From Galeopsis tetrahit (taxonomy: Eukaryota; Streptophyta; Magnoliopsida; Lamiales; Lamiaceae), in contig OY776124.1 of NCBI GenBank assembly GCA_963675135.1, positions 15,808,066-15,872,065 of the forward strand: a stretch of 64,000 bases of DNA. Direction: 5' to 3'. The notes under the pieces are model-generated. The model worked only from the letters and a program-made list of their open reading frames with translations. It was not told the origin of the DNA and ran no database searches. The position numbers were made by a program, and so were the translations under genes. Positions 23,647-33,900 of this stretch are shown here, one piece after another. How positions within the stretch are numbered: position 1 is the first letter of the stretch; the number at the start of each line of letters is the position of its first letter.

Positions 23647-24461
23647 CTAGGCTTTTCTCTTTATGTGTTCATAAGGATGCACGTCTAAGTGAATCGGGTA
23701 GCTGGGTTAATGGCTCTTGGTCTTGGGATATACACTGGAGGCGGCCCCTCTTCGCATGGGAGGCGCAATTAGTTGACCAGATGGGGTGTCTGCTGGCTGC
23801 CTTGCACTTACAGGCCGCGTCTCCAGATTCGTGGCGCTGGAAAGCTACTGCAGATGGTAAGTTTAGCCCCAAATCTGCATATGGCGGTTTCGTGCTGCCA
23901 CCCCAGATGCAGCCCCTCTGTCTCGAGGCTCTTGCTGCAATCAGGAGGATCTGGAATAAATTGACTCCTCTAAAATTCTCGGGGTTGGCCTGGAAGGTGT
24001 TACGAGGTCGACTTGCCACACGGAGTGAACTTCATAAGCGGAAAATATTAAGTGTCAGAGCAGATCTGGATTGCGCTCTTTGTGGACCAAGTGAGGAAAA
24101 TCTGCAACATTCGTTTATTGGATGTGGCATGGCTAATAGGATTTGGAGGCTGACTTTTGCTTGGCTGGATAGTAGCTCCCCAATGCCGAATGATATTATT
24201 TCACACTTTCACCAATTCTGCGGCATCGCCGGCCCGCAGCGAAAAAAGAACATTTTAGAATGCATTTGGTGCGTGACGGTCTGGTTTGTTTGGGATGCTA
24301 GAAATAAGAAGATATTCTCACATGAAGAGTCGAGGCCGGAAAAGTTGTTCGATGAAATTCGAGCAAAGGCCTGGAGTATTTTTTGTCTTCATAATGCAGG
24401 CACAACAACGTTTTCTTTTAATGATTGGTGTGCATACCCGAGAGCAGCGATATGTTCTTAG
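23647..24461 (+). pseudogene. LINE ORF2 C-terminal part (copy 1), after the CACTA insertion
   Basis: Continues the LINE frame after CACTA A. Features: SGSWVNGSWSWDIHWRRPLF; DKFS-type PDSWRWKATADGKFSPKSAY; then the zinc-binding reverse-transcriptase tail (zf-RVT): LAWKVLRGRLATRSELHKR with CALCGPSEENLQHSFIGC. The frame is open to TAG at 24459-24461. This C-terminal zinc-binding region is normal for plant L1 ORF2. Confidence 0.9.
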
Positions 24462-24605
24462 GAGGGTTACCTTGTTTCAGTTTTAGATGGGGTTGTTTAT
24501 TTTTCTGTGCTGTAATTGTTGGCTGCTGTAACTAGACTACTTCTTAAGAGTACCCCTGGTACTCTTTTATAATAAAATGCAACATTTTTTCCTCTAAAAA
24601 AAAAA
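24462..24605 (+). other. LINE 3' UTR and poly(A) tail
   Basis: A short 3' UTR with AATAAAATGC near 24570 as polyadenylation signal, ending in an A tract from 24596. Followed at 24606 by the target duplication and resumption of the B3 unit. Confidence 0.85.
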
Positions 24606-24731
24606 ATTGCATTTTCCCAATTTGTAAATTTTTATATATATGTATGTACTTTGAAAATTTTGTGATATTTCCTGGTTTGATAGCTTATTTGGATGATTTT
24701 TTTGGTTCGGTACATTTTCTCCAATTCTTTA

Positions 24732-26059
24732 TGTAGGTCCCTAAGTTGAGTTAATATCGAGGGAAGCTAAAGAAAATGTCTAGAGGGGGGTGAATAGACT
24801 TTTCTAAAATCTTTCGATATATCAGAATTACAATGTGCGGAATACGAAATTAATAATGAGCCCAATTAAAGTTTATACTCAACTTAATTCGAGAACTCTG
24901 TTTCAGTATTTACTCAACTAGTCTAGTTCAGTTATGTAATTCAATTAACTAAACAATTAATCAATTAAACAACAAACAAAACAGTAAAGTAAATCAAACG
25001 CGAGATTTATAGTGGTTCGACAACTTGTCTACATCCACTCTCACAAACCCAGTTGTGATGTTTCCACTAATCTCTTCCGATCGAGTACAAGTGTATGTTC
25101 CTGTCTTTAAAGTCCCAAGAAGAAGACTTAGATCTTCAACAGACTATACCTCCAGATATGTCTACGATCTAACTAGAAATTTTACAAGTATCTAGCACCT
25201 TGAAAAGTAACAAAACAAAAACTAAAAACTTCTCTGATCTTCAGTAGTAGCCTTCTTGATTCTTCACTTGTCTTCTGGCTTCTATCTGAACTTTAATCAA
25301 CTCTGAGAGTAAACTTCGAATATATCTTTACTTTGAGTATGTAGATTTTCAGTGTCTCCGTTCTTCAAATGATCACCACCATGAAGTATTTATAAACTTC
25401 TGAAATCAAGAACTAATAAGTTGTAACCAACTTTTCTTGATAACTACCTTCAACTGAATCTTCTTATCCATACACGCGTTTCTTGTTGTGAATTAGTTAT
25501 TCCATAACTAACTTTTATATCTTTAACTTTTCACGCGCTTCTAACTAACTATCTTCACGTTGACTTGTCTTGAGTAGACTTGTATGTACTTGTCTTGTCT
25601 TGTAGTCCTTCTGTCTTGAGTAGCAGACTTCCACTCTTCTTCTCTGGTCTTCCTTGTTCAAACAGTAGACTATACTAAACCTATCAAGACTATTACATTA
25701 CTTTAAGCTTTCATAATACAAGCTTAGTCAACTTATAAACTATACAATAAAACTAATCTATTACATATAAAAACATGAGCTCTATACAACATTTATTCAT
25801 AGCTCAATAACAATCTAACATATACAAATAACAAATATGAAGTACTTATAAATCGTACTTATCTTTCAATAATACTTGTCTTTTAAAAACTAGTACTTGT
25901 CTTTTGAATTCTACTGATCTGCTCAAGATGACTTCAACTTAACTAGACTACATCAGTCAACACTTAGAAAATATTCAAGTCTTCTTTTGGCTTATCAAAA
26001 CTTTATCTTTTATCTTTTATTCATCATTTAGGACTTGTTCTAGGATTCATATCCCAACA
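24732..26059 (-). repeat. Copia-1 3' LTR (1328 bp)
   Basis: On the plus strand it runs from TGTAGGTCCC to CATATCCCAACA. It carries a cluster of ACTTGTCTT words near 25560-25625. Differences from the other LTR seen at about 25070, 25383, 25644 and 25949. Confidence 0.95.
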
Positions 26060-26073
26060 ATTTCCCCCTTTTT
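26060..26073 (-). promoter_or_regulatory. Polypurine tract of Copia-1
   Basis: Reads AAAAAGGGGGAAAT on the minus strand, directly abutting the 3' LTR start (TGTTGGGATATG). This is the plus-strand DNA primer. Confidence 0.92.
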
Positions 26074-26239
26074 GATGAAGCCAAAACTACTTGAATCTTT
26101 TCTCATAAGTAGACTAGTTAAGTAGTTACCTTGTCTTTTAATCATCAAATAGTACTTTATCTTTTCATTCATTTAGAAATAAGATCAGTAGATATTACAA
26201 ATACTTAATCAAAATAAAACTAAGTAATCAGAAAAAAAA

Positions 26240-27643
26240 CTAATCTGAAAGAGTACCTTCTTCTGAATTTGGAACACAGAATGCTTCTAGGAGTCTCCTG
26301 TGAATAACACTTATATGATCTTCATCTTCAATCTTCTCTTTATCTAACAATTCTTCTTCATATTTCTTGATTTGATTAATATCAACTCTTCTTCCTGAAC
26401 TGGTCATAAGTGACTTCCATTTTGGAAAGATCGGTACCAAGATGTTGAAGTTTGCAGCAGCAGATATTCTCATAATCAAATTCCAGAGTAATTTGTTTTG
26501 ACCTTCCATGAATTTGTCAAACATGGCATACAACTCGTCTGGACTTTCAGTCTCACCGTACTTTCGAATAATCCAGTGATCCAGTTCCCATTGTCTCTTT
26601 ACTTTGAGCCAATCTTGACGATGCTCTTTGTCAATAAAGTAATCAATGAACTGGTCTTCCACTTGTTCTTCATTTGCCTTCAGCTTCTGCAATCTTTCAA
26701 TATATTTTTCTATCTTCTTCTTTCTTGCATAATGAGTTTCATCACTCTGATCAATAACCTTCTGCTTTTTCTCAACAATCTCAGTTGGTTCTTCAATTTC
26801 AATAGCTAGTTTTCTCTTGACTCGTCTGGTCTGAACCTCAGCTTCTGGAGATGCAACACCTTTTCCCTTCTCCAATCTTTTCTGTTCATCAGACTTAGCT
26901 TGCTCCAATTCTGCAGTTTTAACTAACTTGCCTCTGCCTCTCTTAGGCCTTCTGAGATCTTGCATAGCTTCAGCAGCTTCCTTTGCTTCTGGCTCAGCAC
27001 TGGATTTAGATTTTTCAATTTCAGCTTCAGCACTAATCTCAGCACTAGTATCCATTGGTTTTGTCTTCTTTGTCTCTTCCCCCTTTTTGGCTTCATCAGT
27101 AGCCTGGAGAGAGAAAAGAGAAGTGAAACGAGTCATCTCTTCATACATAGCTTGTTTCATTAGACTTGTAGCTCTTTCAATCTGCTTCTCATGCGAACTG
27201 TTTTGACTCAACTTGTCCAGCTTGGTCGCCACCAACTCCAGCTTTTGAGTAGACAAGTTCAACTCATTCTTAAAATGAGTTGCGGTCAAACGTAACTTCC
27301 TATTTTCATCAGTCATAGCAGAGATAAGTTGTTGAGCTTGAGCTAACTGATCATAAGCTTCCTTCCTCTGAACATCAGCAACCTCGATTCTTGCTCTATA
27401 GACTCTTTCCAACTTCCTGGATTCAGTAGCTAGAACACGAGCAAAATCGACTGAACTCTTCTCTGAGTATTCAACCTGATCTTGGAGAAATCCCTCAAGC
27501 TGCTCAAACATATGTTGTCTGAATTCATCATCTATCTGATTGACTGCATTCACGATCATATCTTTTGAACTTATCACAAGGACATTGTTTTGTTCAATAA
27601 GAGTCTTCTTGACATCAGATTTGAGAAAATCATCAATGGACGA
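26240..27643 (-). CDS. Copia-1 accessory protein, C-terminal third (coiled coil)
   Basis: An open frame of 445 codons from the first ATG (27577). Frame-matched sequence extends back to about 27643, where a one-base slip separates it from the preceding ORF, so it is most likely the C-terminal part of one longer protein. About residues 1-130 form a coiled coil (QLEGFLQDQVEYSEK, LNLSTQKLELVATKLDKL). Then comes an acidic/basic region with NLS-like clusters (RRPKRGRGK, RRVKRK) and a helical C-terminus ending EEGTLSD. No membrane segment or signal peptide. The homologous segment in the element at 42333 is 48326-48583. Function unknown; the position matches the env-like ORF of Sireviruses. Confidence 0.75.
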   Translation of the reverse strand, partial: SSIDDFLKSDVKKTLIEQNNVLVISSKDMIVNAVNQIDDEFRQHMFEQLEGFLQDQVEYSEKSSVDFARVLATESRKLERVYRARIEVADVQRKEAYDQLAQAQQLISAMTDENRKLRLTATHFKNELNLSTQKLELVATKLDKLSQNSSHEKQIERATSLMKQAMYEEMTRFTSLFSLQATDEAKKGEETKKTKPMDTSAEISAEAEIEKSKSSAEPEAKEAAEAMQDLRRPKRGRGKLVKTAELEQAKSDEQKRLEKGKGVASPEAEVQTRRVKRKLAIEIEEPTEIVEKKQKVIDQSDETHYARKKKIEKYIERLQKLKANEEQVEDQFIDYFIDKEHRQDWLKVKRQWELDHWIIRKYGETESPDELYAMFDKFMEGQNKLLWNLIMRISAAANFNILVPIFPKWKSLMTSSGRRVDINQIKKYEEELLDKEKIEDEDHISVIHRRLLEAFCVPNSEEGTLSD

Positions 27644-28574
27644 TTTTTATAACACCTTTCAAATCAGCTTTCAACTCATCTATGGAAGCAGTTGAAAAAC
27701 CTTGAGATGACTGACCAACTTCAGCATGAATGGCTTCTTCCATGATCACATCATCAGCAAAAGATATTACGTCAAGTAACCGGCCTTTTGCGGCAGTAGG
27801 TAAGACCTCGTCTTCGACTACCTCTGAATTTGGAAGCACACTTCCAGCTATGGCTTTCAGACTTGGAAACGGACAGTAAGGCACTATAGCTAACTTAGCT
27901 TCCTTAGCCTTCCTTATAGCTTCAGCCAAGTCCTTCCTCAACAAAGCGTGCAACTTTGCCATGTATCCACAAAGTTCAAAGGGAAGTAAATTATCAGAAT
28001 ATCGATTGATAAAAGCAAAATCTGACCTTGGACTGTGAGCATGATCTACTTGAAATCTGAACACAATGCCTCTCAACTGATTTGAGACATTGTCTAAGTC
28101 CAATATAGGATCAGTAGACTGAAGTTCTTCAGCTTGTGTGGCTTCAGTCATAACCATATCATTGTCAAAATCTGAATCTGAAACTTGAATGCCTACATCA
28201 AATTTCGATTCTGAGCACATCAACTCATCAGGAATGCTTAGCAATCTCTTAGCAAGAGCAGTGATGGCATGAGCTGGGAATAACTCGGAGTGATCTTGAA
28301 CACCACTGGTCTCCTTCTGTTCCATTTCCCAGTCCATAAAGTTTGAGATGCCTCCCTTTCCTAAGATAACTTCGAAAAGATCATCCGTGCCAGACTTCTT
28401 CAATGCCACCCAAGTGCATACTCTTAGAAGTTTTTCAAACTGTTCTGATTCATAGTCGACTTCAATAGCCGAGAGCTTCTTCTTCAAGTTTCTGCTCATC
28501 TTCGAACGGATTCTCTTTTCTCGTAGGCTCGTAGGGTAATATACCAAGGATTCGAATCTAACTTCAGACGAGGT
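27633..28574 (-). CDS. Copia-1 accessory protein, middle part
   Basis: In frame with the upstream ORF (28575-29969) and separated from it only by a TAG at 28575-28577; open for about 313 codons from there to a TGA at 27633. No ATG near its start fits, supporting readthrough or a once-continuous frame. It contains SLVYYPTSLREKRIRSKM, FEKLLRVCTWVALKK and NFMDWEMEQKE. All three are recognisable in the other element at 47578-47800 (MVHYPMCIREKIMR, FEQVLRVCTWIELR, NFHDWEM), so this is a conserved protein region. A DVGIQVSD segment (28176-28199) resembles a dynein light chain LC8 motif. At the 3' end a frame slip leads into the coiled-coil part. Confidence 0.75.
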   Translation of the reverse strand, partial: TSSEVRFESLVYYPTSLREKRIRSKMSRNLKKKLSAIEVDYESEQFEKLLRVCTWVALKKSGTDDLFEVILGKGGISNFMDWEMEQKETSGVQDHSELFPAHAITALAKRLLSIPDELMCSESKFDVGIQVSDSDFDNDMVMTEATQAEELQSTDPILDLDNVSNQLRGIVFRFQVDHAHSPRSDFAFINRYSDNLLPFELCGYMAKLHALLRKDLAEAIRKAKEAKLAIVPYCPFPSLKAIAGSVLPNSEVVEDEVLPTAAKGRLLDVISFADDVIMEEAIHAEVGQSSQGFSTASIDELKADLKGVIKIVH

Positions 28575-29969
28575 CTAAGTAGGTGGGGTCCCTATCTCAG
28601 TCGTTGCAGTGGCAACTGGCGTCTTATCTGAAGTAGATGGGTTAGGAGGTTCAACATATTCTGTTGAGGGTAGAGAGAGAGTTTGGACTGTGGTTTCTGT
28701 GGGCTCTAAAGTAGTTTGGTGTGGTGTGACAACTGTCGGAGTATCAGTTGTATCACTTATGGGAGTGTATAGGGGATGACTGGCTCTCAGCGGTCGTGCT
28801 GCCAGTGCTTGTGAGGTTGGGGGTACAGGTCGAGGTCTAGATCGATGTGACCTAGCCTTGGTTCTGATAGAAGTAGACGGGAGAGAGAGAGGAATTGAAA
28901 CAGATTGAGTAGAAGAACCAACCTGTATACTCGACTCGATTGGACGAGTAGGCGATTCAACTCTCACCAGAGTGTACATTTCAGGTATTTGTTCACTCGA
29001 CTCCTTCTCTTGAGTCGACTCTTCATCTGACTGAGTCTTCTCTGAGTCGTCTGCACTGGACTCTGCCTCTTTAGACTCGGCTTGTGAAGAACTGGATGAA
29101 TTGGCATACGGCAACACTTCTGAATCATCAATTTGAACCTGCCTTGGGGCAGCTGGCCTTGCAGTAGCCTGCTTCCTCATCGCTTCAATTTTTAAGTAAA
29201 ACTTAAGAGGATGAAATGGCTTTCCTTTGCTCCAATCACTCTTGTTGGGCAGCAAAAATGGAAGTAATATACTCAGCTTGTTTCCATATCCAACTGCTTG
29301 AGATACTACCCAATTCCGAGTATCAACATCCACCCTAACACTTCTTTCGAAGTACATCATCCTGTCAGCTATCAACTTAAACCAATTACCCTCAGTAATT
29401 CCATCATAGATAGCTGCCATTACCCTTGTTTTGGCTTGGGTAACTGAGTCATGAGACCCAGTGGCACATAGAAGCATCTTGCTTGCTATGTCCAGCAGAG
29501 TGCGATATTTTTCCAAGAGTTCACCCTTCTTGGCTGTAGGAGCTTTACCATCCGGTTTCAGTTTCATCTTCTTCCCACAGAAGATGCTTAAATACTTCAT
29601 CTCCTGTCCTTCAGCATACTTCTCCACATCAATCGTTCCGATGGGTAGCCTTAATCTTTCGAACATCACTTCCCGAGTGATTTCCACTCGATTTCCATCA
29701 ATAAAAGATTCTATCACATCTCCTTGTCTATTGACGTTGGCATAAAATTCCAGAACCTCTTCCTCCAAAACAACTTGAGGAAACGCCTCTAGGTAGGGAT
29801 TTAGACCGCATCTGATGCATTTGGTCAAGATTTCCATGTTTCCTTCCTTGTGATTGCCTTTGAAAAACAGGGATGGTTCAACATGCACCTTGTTGTCATT
29901 TATGTATCTCCCGAGATCAAATGGTGCCTGCATGTTGGAACTTACATCGAAAATCGATCGAATAGACAT
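28575..29969 (-). CDS. Copia-1 accessory protein, N-terminal part
   Basis: The frame is open from 30017, but I choose ATG 29969 (MSIRSIFDVSS) because it aligns with the start of the homologue at 46042. Residues about 20-290 look globular. They share with the homologue VEPSLFFKGNH/ENALFFKGKH, VLEFYANV/VLAFYSNV, LLDIASKMLLCATGSHD/LMDIAGKMLLGNTFSHD, KTRVMAAIYD/KVRVMAAIWD and NKLSILLPFLLP/NKLSIILPEVLP. The EFYANV...G..V...LRLP pattern resembles the domain labelled 'putative plant transposon protein' in family collections (from memory). Residues about 290-465 are Ser/Thr/Pro/Glu-rich and probably disordered. Ends at TAG 28575-28577, after which the same frame continues. Confidence 0.8.
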   Translation of the reverse strand: MSIRSIFDVSSNMQAPFDLGRYINDNKVHVEPSLFFKGNHKEGNMEILTKCIRCGLNPYLEAFPQVVLEEEVLEFYANVNRQGDVIESFIDGNRVEITREVMFERLRLPIGTIDVEKYAEGQEMKYLSIFCGKKMKLKPDGKAPTAKKGELLEKYRTLLDIASKMLLCATGSHDSVTQAKTRVMAAIYDGITEGNWFKLIADRMMYFERSVRVDVDTRNWVVSQAVGYGNKLSILLPFLLPNKSDWSKGKPFHPLKFYLKIEAMRKQATARPAAPRQVQIDDSEVLPYANSSSSSQAESKEAESSADDSEKTQSDEESTQEKESSEQIPEMYTLVRVESPTRPIESSIQVGSSTQSVSIPLSLPSTSIRTKARSHRSRPRPVPPTSQALAARPLRASHPLYTPISDTTDTPTVVTPHQTTLEPTETTVQTLSLPSTEYVEPPNPSTSDKTPVATATTEIGTPPT

Positions 29970-30076
29970 GGTGAATGATTTGTTATGAATAAGGGAATAG
30001 ATTGTGCAAGAAATCAACTGTCAGCAATTAGTAGAGTTATGAAAACGTGGGTAGAATGTGTGTAAGTGTTGGGTTT

Positions 30077-30135
30077 TGTTTAAAACTGTATTTTTGATCC
30101 AACGGTCAAGATCGAAGGATTACATCCAACGGTCG
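30077..30135 (-). promoter_or_regulatory. Putative promoter of the Copia-1 accessory ORF (two MSA-like motifs, TTTAAACAA box)
   Basis: On the plus strand TCCAACGGTCA (30098-30108) exactly fits the plant MSA consensus YCYAACGGYYA; TCCAACGGTCG (30125-30135) fits 10 of 11 positions. Closer to the ORF, the minus strand has CAGTTTTAAACAAAACCC (about 30072-30089). The same order, MSA-like motif then TTTAAACAA then a C/A-rich leader, precedes the homologous ORF at 46042. MSA elements bind MYB3R factors in G2/M; use here is inference. Confidence 0.55.
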
Positions 30136-30900
30136 GGACCCTTGGCATTCGGTTACGGAACCGAGACGAAAATGTGATTTGATTTTGTAAAAATTGAAAT
30201 CCACCTTTCTTATTGGTAGAATGAGGAGTGTACTCATCTGACCTAACATATTCATATTTTGGCGCGAAATGAATGTGTACACCTCATTAACTGGGGGTGT
30301 ATAAATCCAATTTCTAGGATTTTCAAATTTTAACACTATCAAATTACTTTAATATCCTTAATTTGTTTCGAGTAAACACTTAACACATAACCCATTTAAA
30401 TCAAAGAAAACTTAGCTTGTCTGTTCGAGTCTATCCAGAACAGATGAGTAGGCCTAATCTTCATAAGGCGAGTAGACTTAATTTCACAAGACGAGTAGTC
30501 TTATGAGTACTAGTCGTGTTCTCCCTTCGACTGTGCGTGTCTATTCTGAACATCTAACAACTTTATGTACCTGTCTTATTTTGTGCGACAGATAGTTGAG
30601 TGGAATAATTAAGATGAATATCAATTTAAGTCAAGGATCAAGGTTCAAACAAGATGACTGTTTCCAAACTAAAGAGTCAACATAAGGATTTTTAAGAAAT
30701 CAAAGATTCCCCCTTAAATGTTTATTCCCTTAGTATTACCCTCAGCTTTACCAGCTTCCTCATCGGGTTGTTTGGTCAACTTGTCTGACCTTGTATACCT
30801 GTCTGTTGAGTGAGTAGACGAGTGCTCCGCTCTTTTGTGGTAACTTGTCTATTTCTCGATCCTTTCCTCTTAGGACTGTACCTGTCTGGTTAGTACATCT
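30136..30900 (-). other. Copia-1 spacer between pol and the accessory gene
   Basis: Non-coding. It contains imperfect repeats of a roughly 22-bp unit (plus strand TTCATAAGGCGAGTAGACTTA at 30460-30480 and TTTCACAAGACGAGTAGTCTT at 30482-30502), several GTCTACTCG / CTTGTCTG words, and an internal polypurine tract at 30705-30720. No ORF worth calling. Confidence 0.7.
30705..30720 (-). promoter_or_regulatory. Internal polypurine-like tract after pol
   Basis: Minus strand CATTTAAGGGGGAATC, about 180 bp downstream of the pol stop. The related element has AAATCAAGGGGGAATC at 44355-44370, about 145 bp after its pol stop. Conservation suggests a second plus-strand primer or another processing signal; that role is inference. 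Confidence 0.5.
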
Positions 30901-33900
30901 CTACATACTAGTAGGATCAATATCAATTAGTCCTAGACTAATGCATAATTCACGAAATCGGGCCTCAGCTAATGGTTTTGTGAAAATATCAGCTCTTTGA
31001 AAATCAGTATGAATCTTTTCCATGCGAATATCCTTCTTTTCTACACGATCACATATGAAATGGTGTTTCACATCAACATGTTTACAACGTGTGTGCAGAA
31101 CAGGATTTTGTGTAATGGCAATAGCACTATTACTATCACAGAATATAGGAACATTTGATTCACAAATATTATAATCTCTAAGCTGTTGAATAAGCCATAA
31201 TAATTGACTACAACAACTACCAGCAGCCATGTACTCGGCTTCAGTAGTAGAGGTAGCAACACTTGTCTGCTTTTTCGAAAACCATGAAATGAGTTTTGTG
31301 CCTAAGAATTGACAAGAACCAGATGTAGATTTCCTATCTATTCTACAACCACCAAAATCAGAATCAGAGTAGCCACTTAGAGATAAATCATCATTTGAAG
31401 GATACCATATACCACGATTGATGGTTCCTTTCAAATATTTCAATATCCTTTTAGTGGTTTCCATATGACTCTCTTTTGGATTAGCTTGAAAACGAGCACA
31501 TACACCAACAGAAAATGCAATATCAGGTCTACTAGCAGTTAAGTACAGTAATGAACCAATAAGTCCACGGTAATGAGTTTGATCAGTACATTTACCATTC
31601 TCGTCTGGATCCATCCTGTAAGTAGGTTGCATAGGTACTCCAGAAGATTTACATGTCTTAATACCATACTTGTCTAGTAGATTACGAGTATATTTTGCTT
31701 GATTTATGAAAATCCCTTCGGGGGTCTGTTTTACTTGAAGTCCAAGAAAGTAATTCATTTCACCCATCATAGAAATCTCAAATTTACTTTGCATGAGTGT
31801 TGAAAAACTTTCACTCAGCTTTTTGTTAGGTGATCCAAAAATGATATCATCTACGTAAATTTGGACGAGTAAAATGTCTTTCACTTCTTGTCTTCTAAAC
31901 AAGGTTCTATCTACCTTGCCCTTAGTAAAACCATTTTCTAATAGAAATTGAGAAAGAGTATCATACCAGGCTCTTGGAGCTTGCTTTAGTCCATATAAGG
32001 CCTTCTTTAATTTGTATACCTGGTTACCTTTGACTTCGAAACCTGGGGGTTGTTCAACATACACTTCTTCCGCAAGAATACCGTTAAGAAATGCACTTTT
32101 AACATCCATTTGATATACAGTAAATTTCATGTAAGAAGCATATGCAAGGAACAATCGAATGGCTTCTAGTCTAGCAACAGGAGCATATGTTTCATCATAA
32201 TCTATGCCTTCAGCTTGTGAATAGCCTTGGGCGACTAGTCTAGCCTTATTACGAGCAACTACATCATTCTCATCTTTCTTATTCTTGAAAATCCATCGAG
32301 TGCCAACTACATTATGATGTTTCGGTCTATCGACAAGTTCCCAGACGTCGTTTCGAACAAACTGATTCAACTCGTCTTGCATAGCAATGATCCAATTACT
32401 ATCAGCCAATGCCTCATTAATGGTTTTAGGCTCGATAGATGAGAGGAAACAACACCAGCAAAACAGAGATGGACTAGATTGTTCTTGCGACTCAAAGAGT
32501 TGTCGTCTAGTCTTCACACCAACAATAGAGTCACCAATAATATTTTCAGTATTATGCGCTGATTTCCATGTATTTCTATTCTTAACAATAGTACTATCAT
32601 ATATATCATGTACAGCATCATGCATGTCAACATCATTATCATCAGAAGATTTGATAGGAGTAGACGAGTCGACTAGTTTAGGCATGTCAACTGGTCTAGT
32701 AGAGTTACCTTGAGCACTTACCTTCTTCTGGTCATCTGACTCGAGAGCTTTCATGAATGGATTGTATGTTTGAACGGATTCATATACCTCTGAATCTTTG
32801 TCAGATTCGATAGTTAGCTCAGTAACTTTCTCACTGATCTTGTTGGCAAACGTGTCCTGTTGAGATTCTTCGAAAACCACATGTGGTGTTTCTTCCACAC
32901 AAAGGGTTGAGTAGTTGAATACTCTAAATGCTTTGCTAGTCGAGGAGTATCCTAAGAATATCCCCTCGTCTGCTTTAGCATCAAATGCATTCAACTTGCT
33001 TTTCCCATTGTTATGGATGAAACACTTACATCCAAATATATGAAAATATGAAACTCTGGGTTTTCTACCTTTCCATACCTCATAGGGTGTCTTACCTAGT
33101 GCTTTATTGATAGCACTTCTGTTTTGTGAGTGGCATGCAGTATTGATAGCTTCTGCCCAAAACTTCTGAGGCGTATTATACTCTGTCAGCATGGTCCTGC
33201 AGGCCTCCTTAAGAGTTCTGTTCCTTCGCTCTGCTACTCCATTTTGTTGTGGTGTCCTTGCTGCACTAGTAAGGTGCTGGATGCCACGCTTAGAACAAAA
33301 ATCTTTAATATAGCAGTTAATGAATTCAGTACCCTTGTCACTACGGATCTTGACAATTGACTGATTCTTCTCAACCTGTAACTTCTTCAACAGATCAGGC
33401 AAAAGTGTTTGTGTATCACTCTTCTTGTGTAAGAAGACTACCCAAGTGAACTTAGAATAGTCGTCTACCACAACAAGTGTGTACCTTCTACCGTTCAAAG
33501 TTGGAGGAGTTATTGGGCCATGTAAGTCCATATGTAGAAGTTCAAGAACTCTACTTGTTGAGAGGGATGGAATAGATTTAAAAGAACCCTTTACCTGTTT
33601 ACCTTTCTGACAGGATGTGCATACATGTGACTTATAGTAGACTTCATTGGGAATACCTTCCACAAGGTAGTCTCTGGCTATCTTATTAAGAACCTTAAAG
33701 TTTAGATGACAGAGGCGTCTATGCCAGAGCCAGCCAAGTTCTTTAGGATTCTTAGTAAGTAGACAGGTGTCCCTCGGACAACTGTTCCAGTTCACTATGT
33801 ACACACTTCCTTGTCTTATGCCGACCAGTAGGACTGTGTGTGTCCTTTTGTCAATGATTTCACATTTGCGACTCTTGAACTGCACCTTGTATCCACGATC

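Larger units (their letters stand above)
9824..24605 (+). mobile_element. L1-type LINE, 5'-truncated, copy 1 (interrupted by a CACTA element)
   Basis: A non-LTR retrotransposon fragment: ORF2 reverse transcriptase at 9828-11036, ORF2 C-terminus at 23647-24461, 3' UTR and poly(A) tail at 24596-24605. It is flanked by a 13-bp duplication ATTGCATTTTCCC (9811-9823, 24606-24618), as expected for target-primed reverse transcription. The 5' end starts inside the RT domain, the usual 5' truncation. Without the nested CACTA element (11040-23643) it is about 2.2 kb. A second copy with the same 5' end point and the same flanks is at 51151-52568. Confidence 0.92.

Noticed and set aside
26498..27206. Plus-strand ORFs over the accessory region of Copia-1
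   Set aside because: Opposite-strand shadows of a long minus-strand coding frame.
26240..29969. Calling the accessory gene a viral-type envelope gene
   Set aside because: Position fits, but no signal peptide, transmembrane helix or furin-like site is visible in either copy; I keep the function open.
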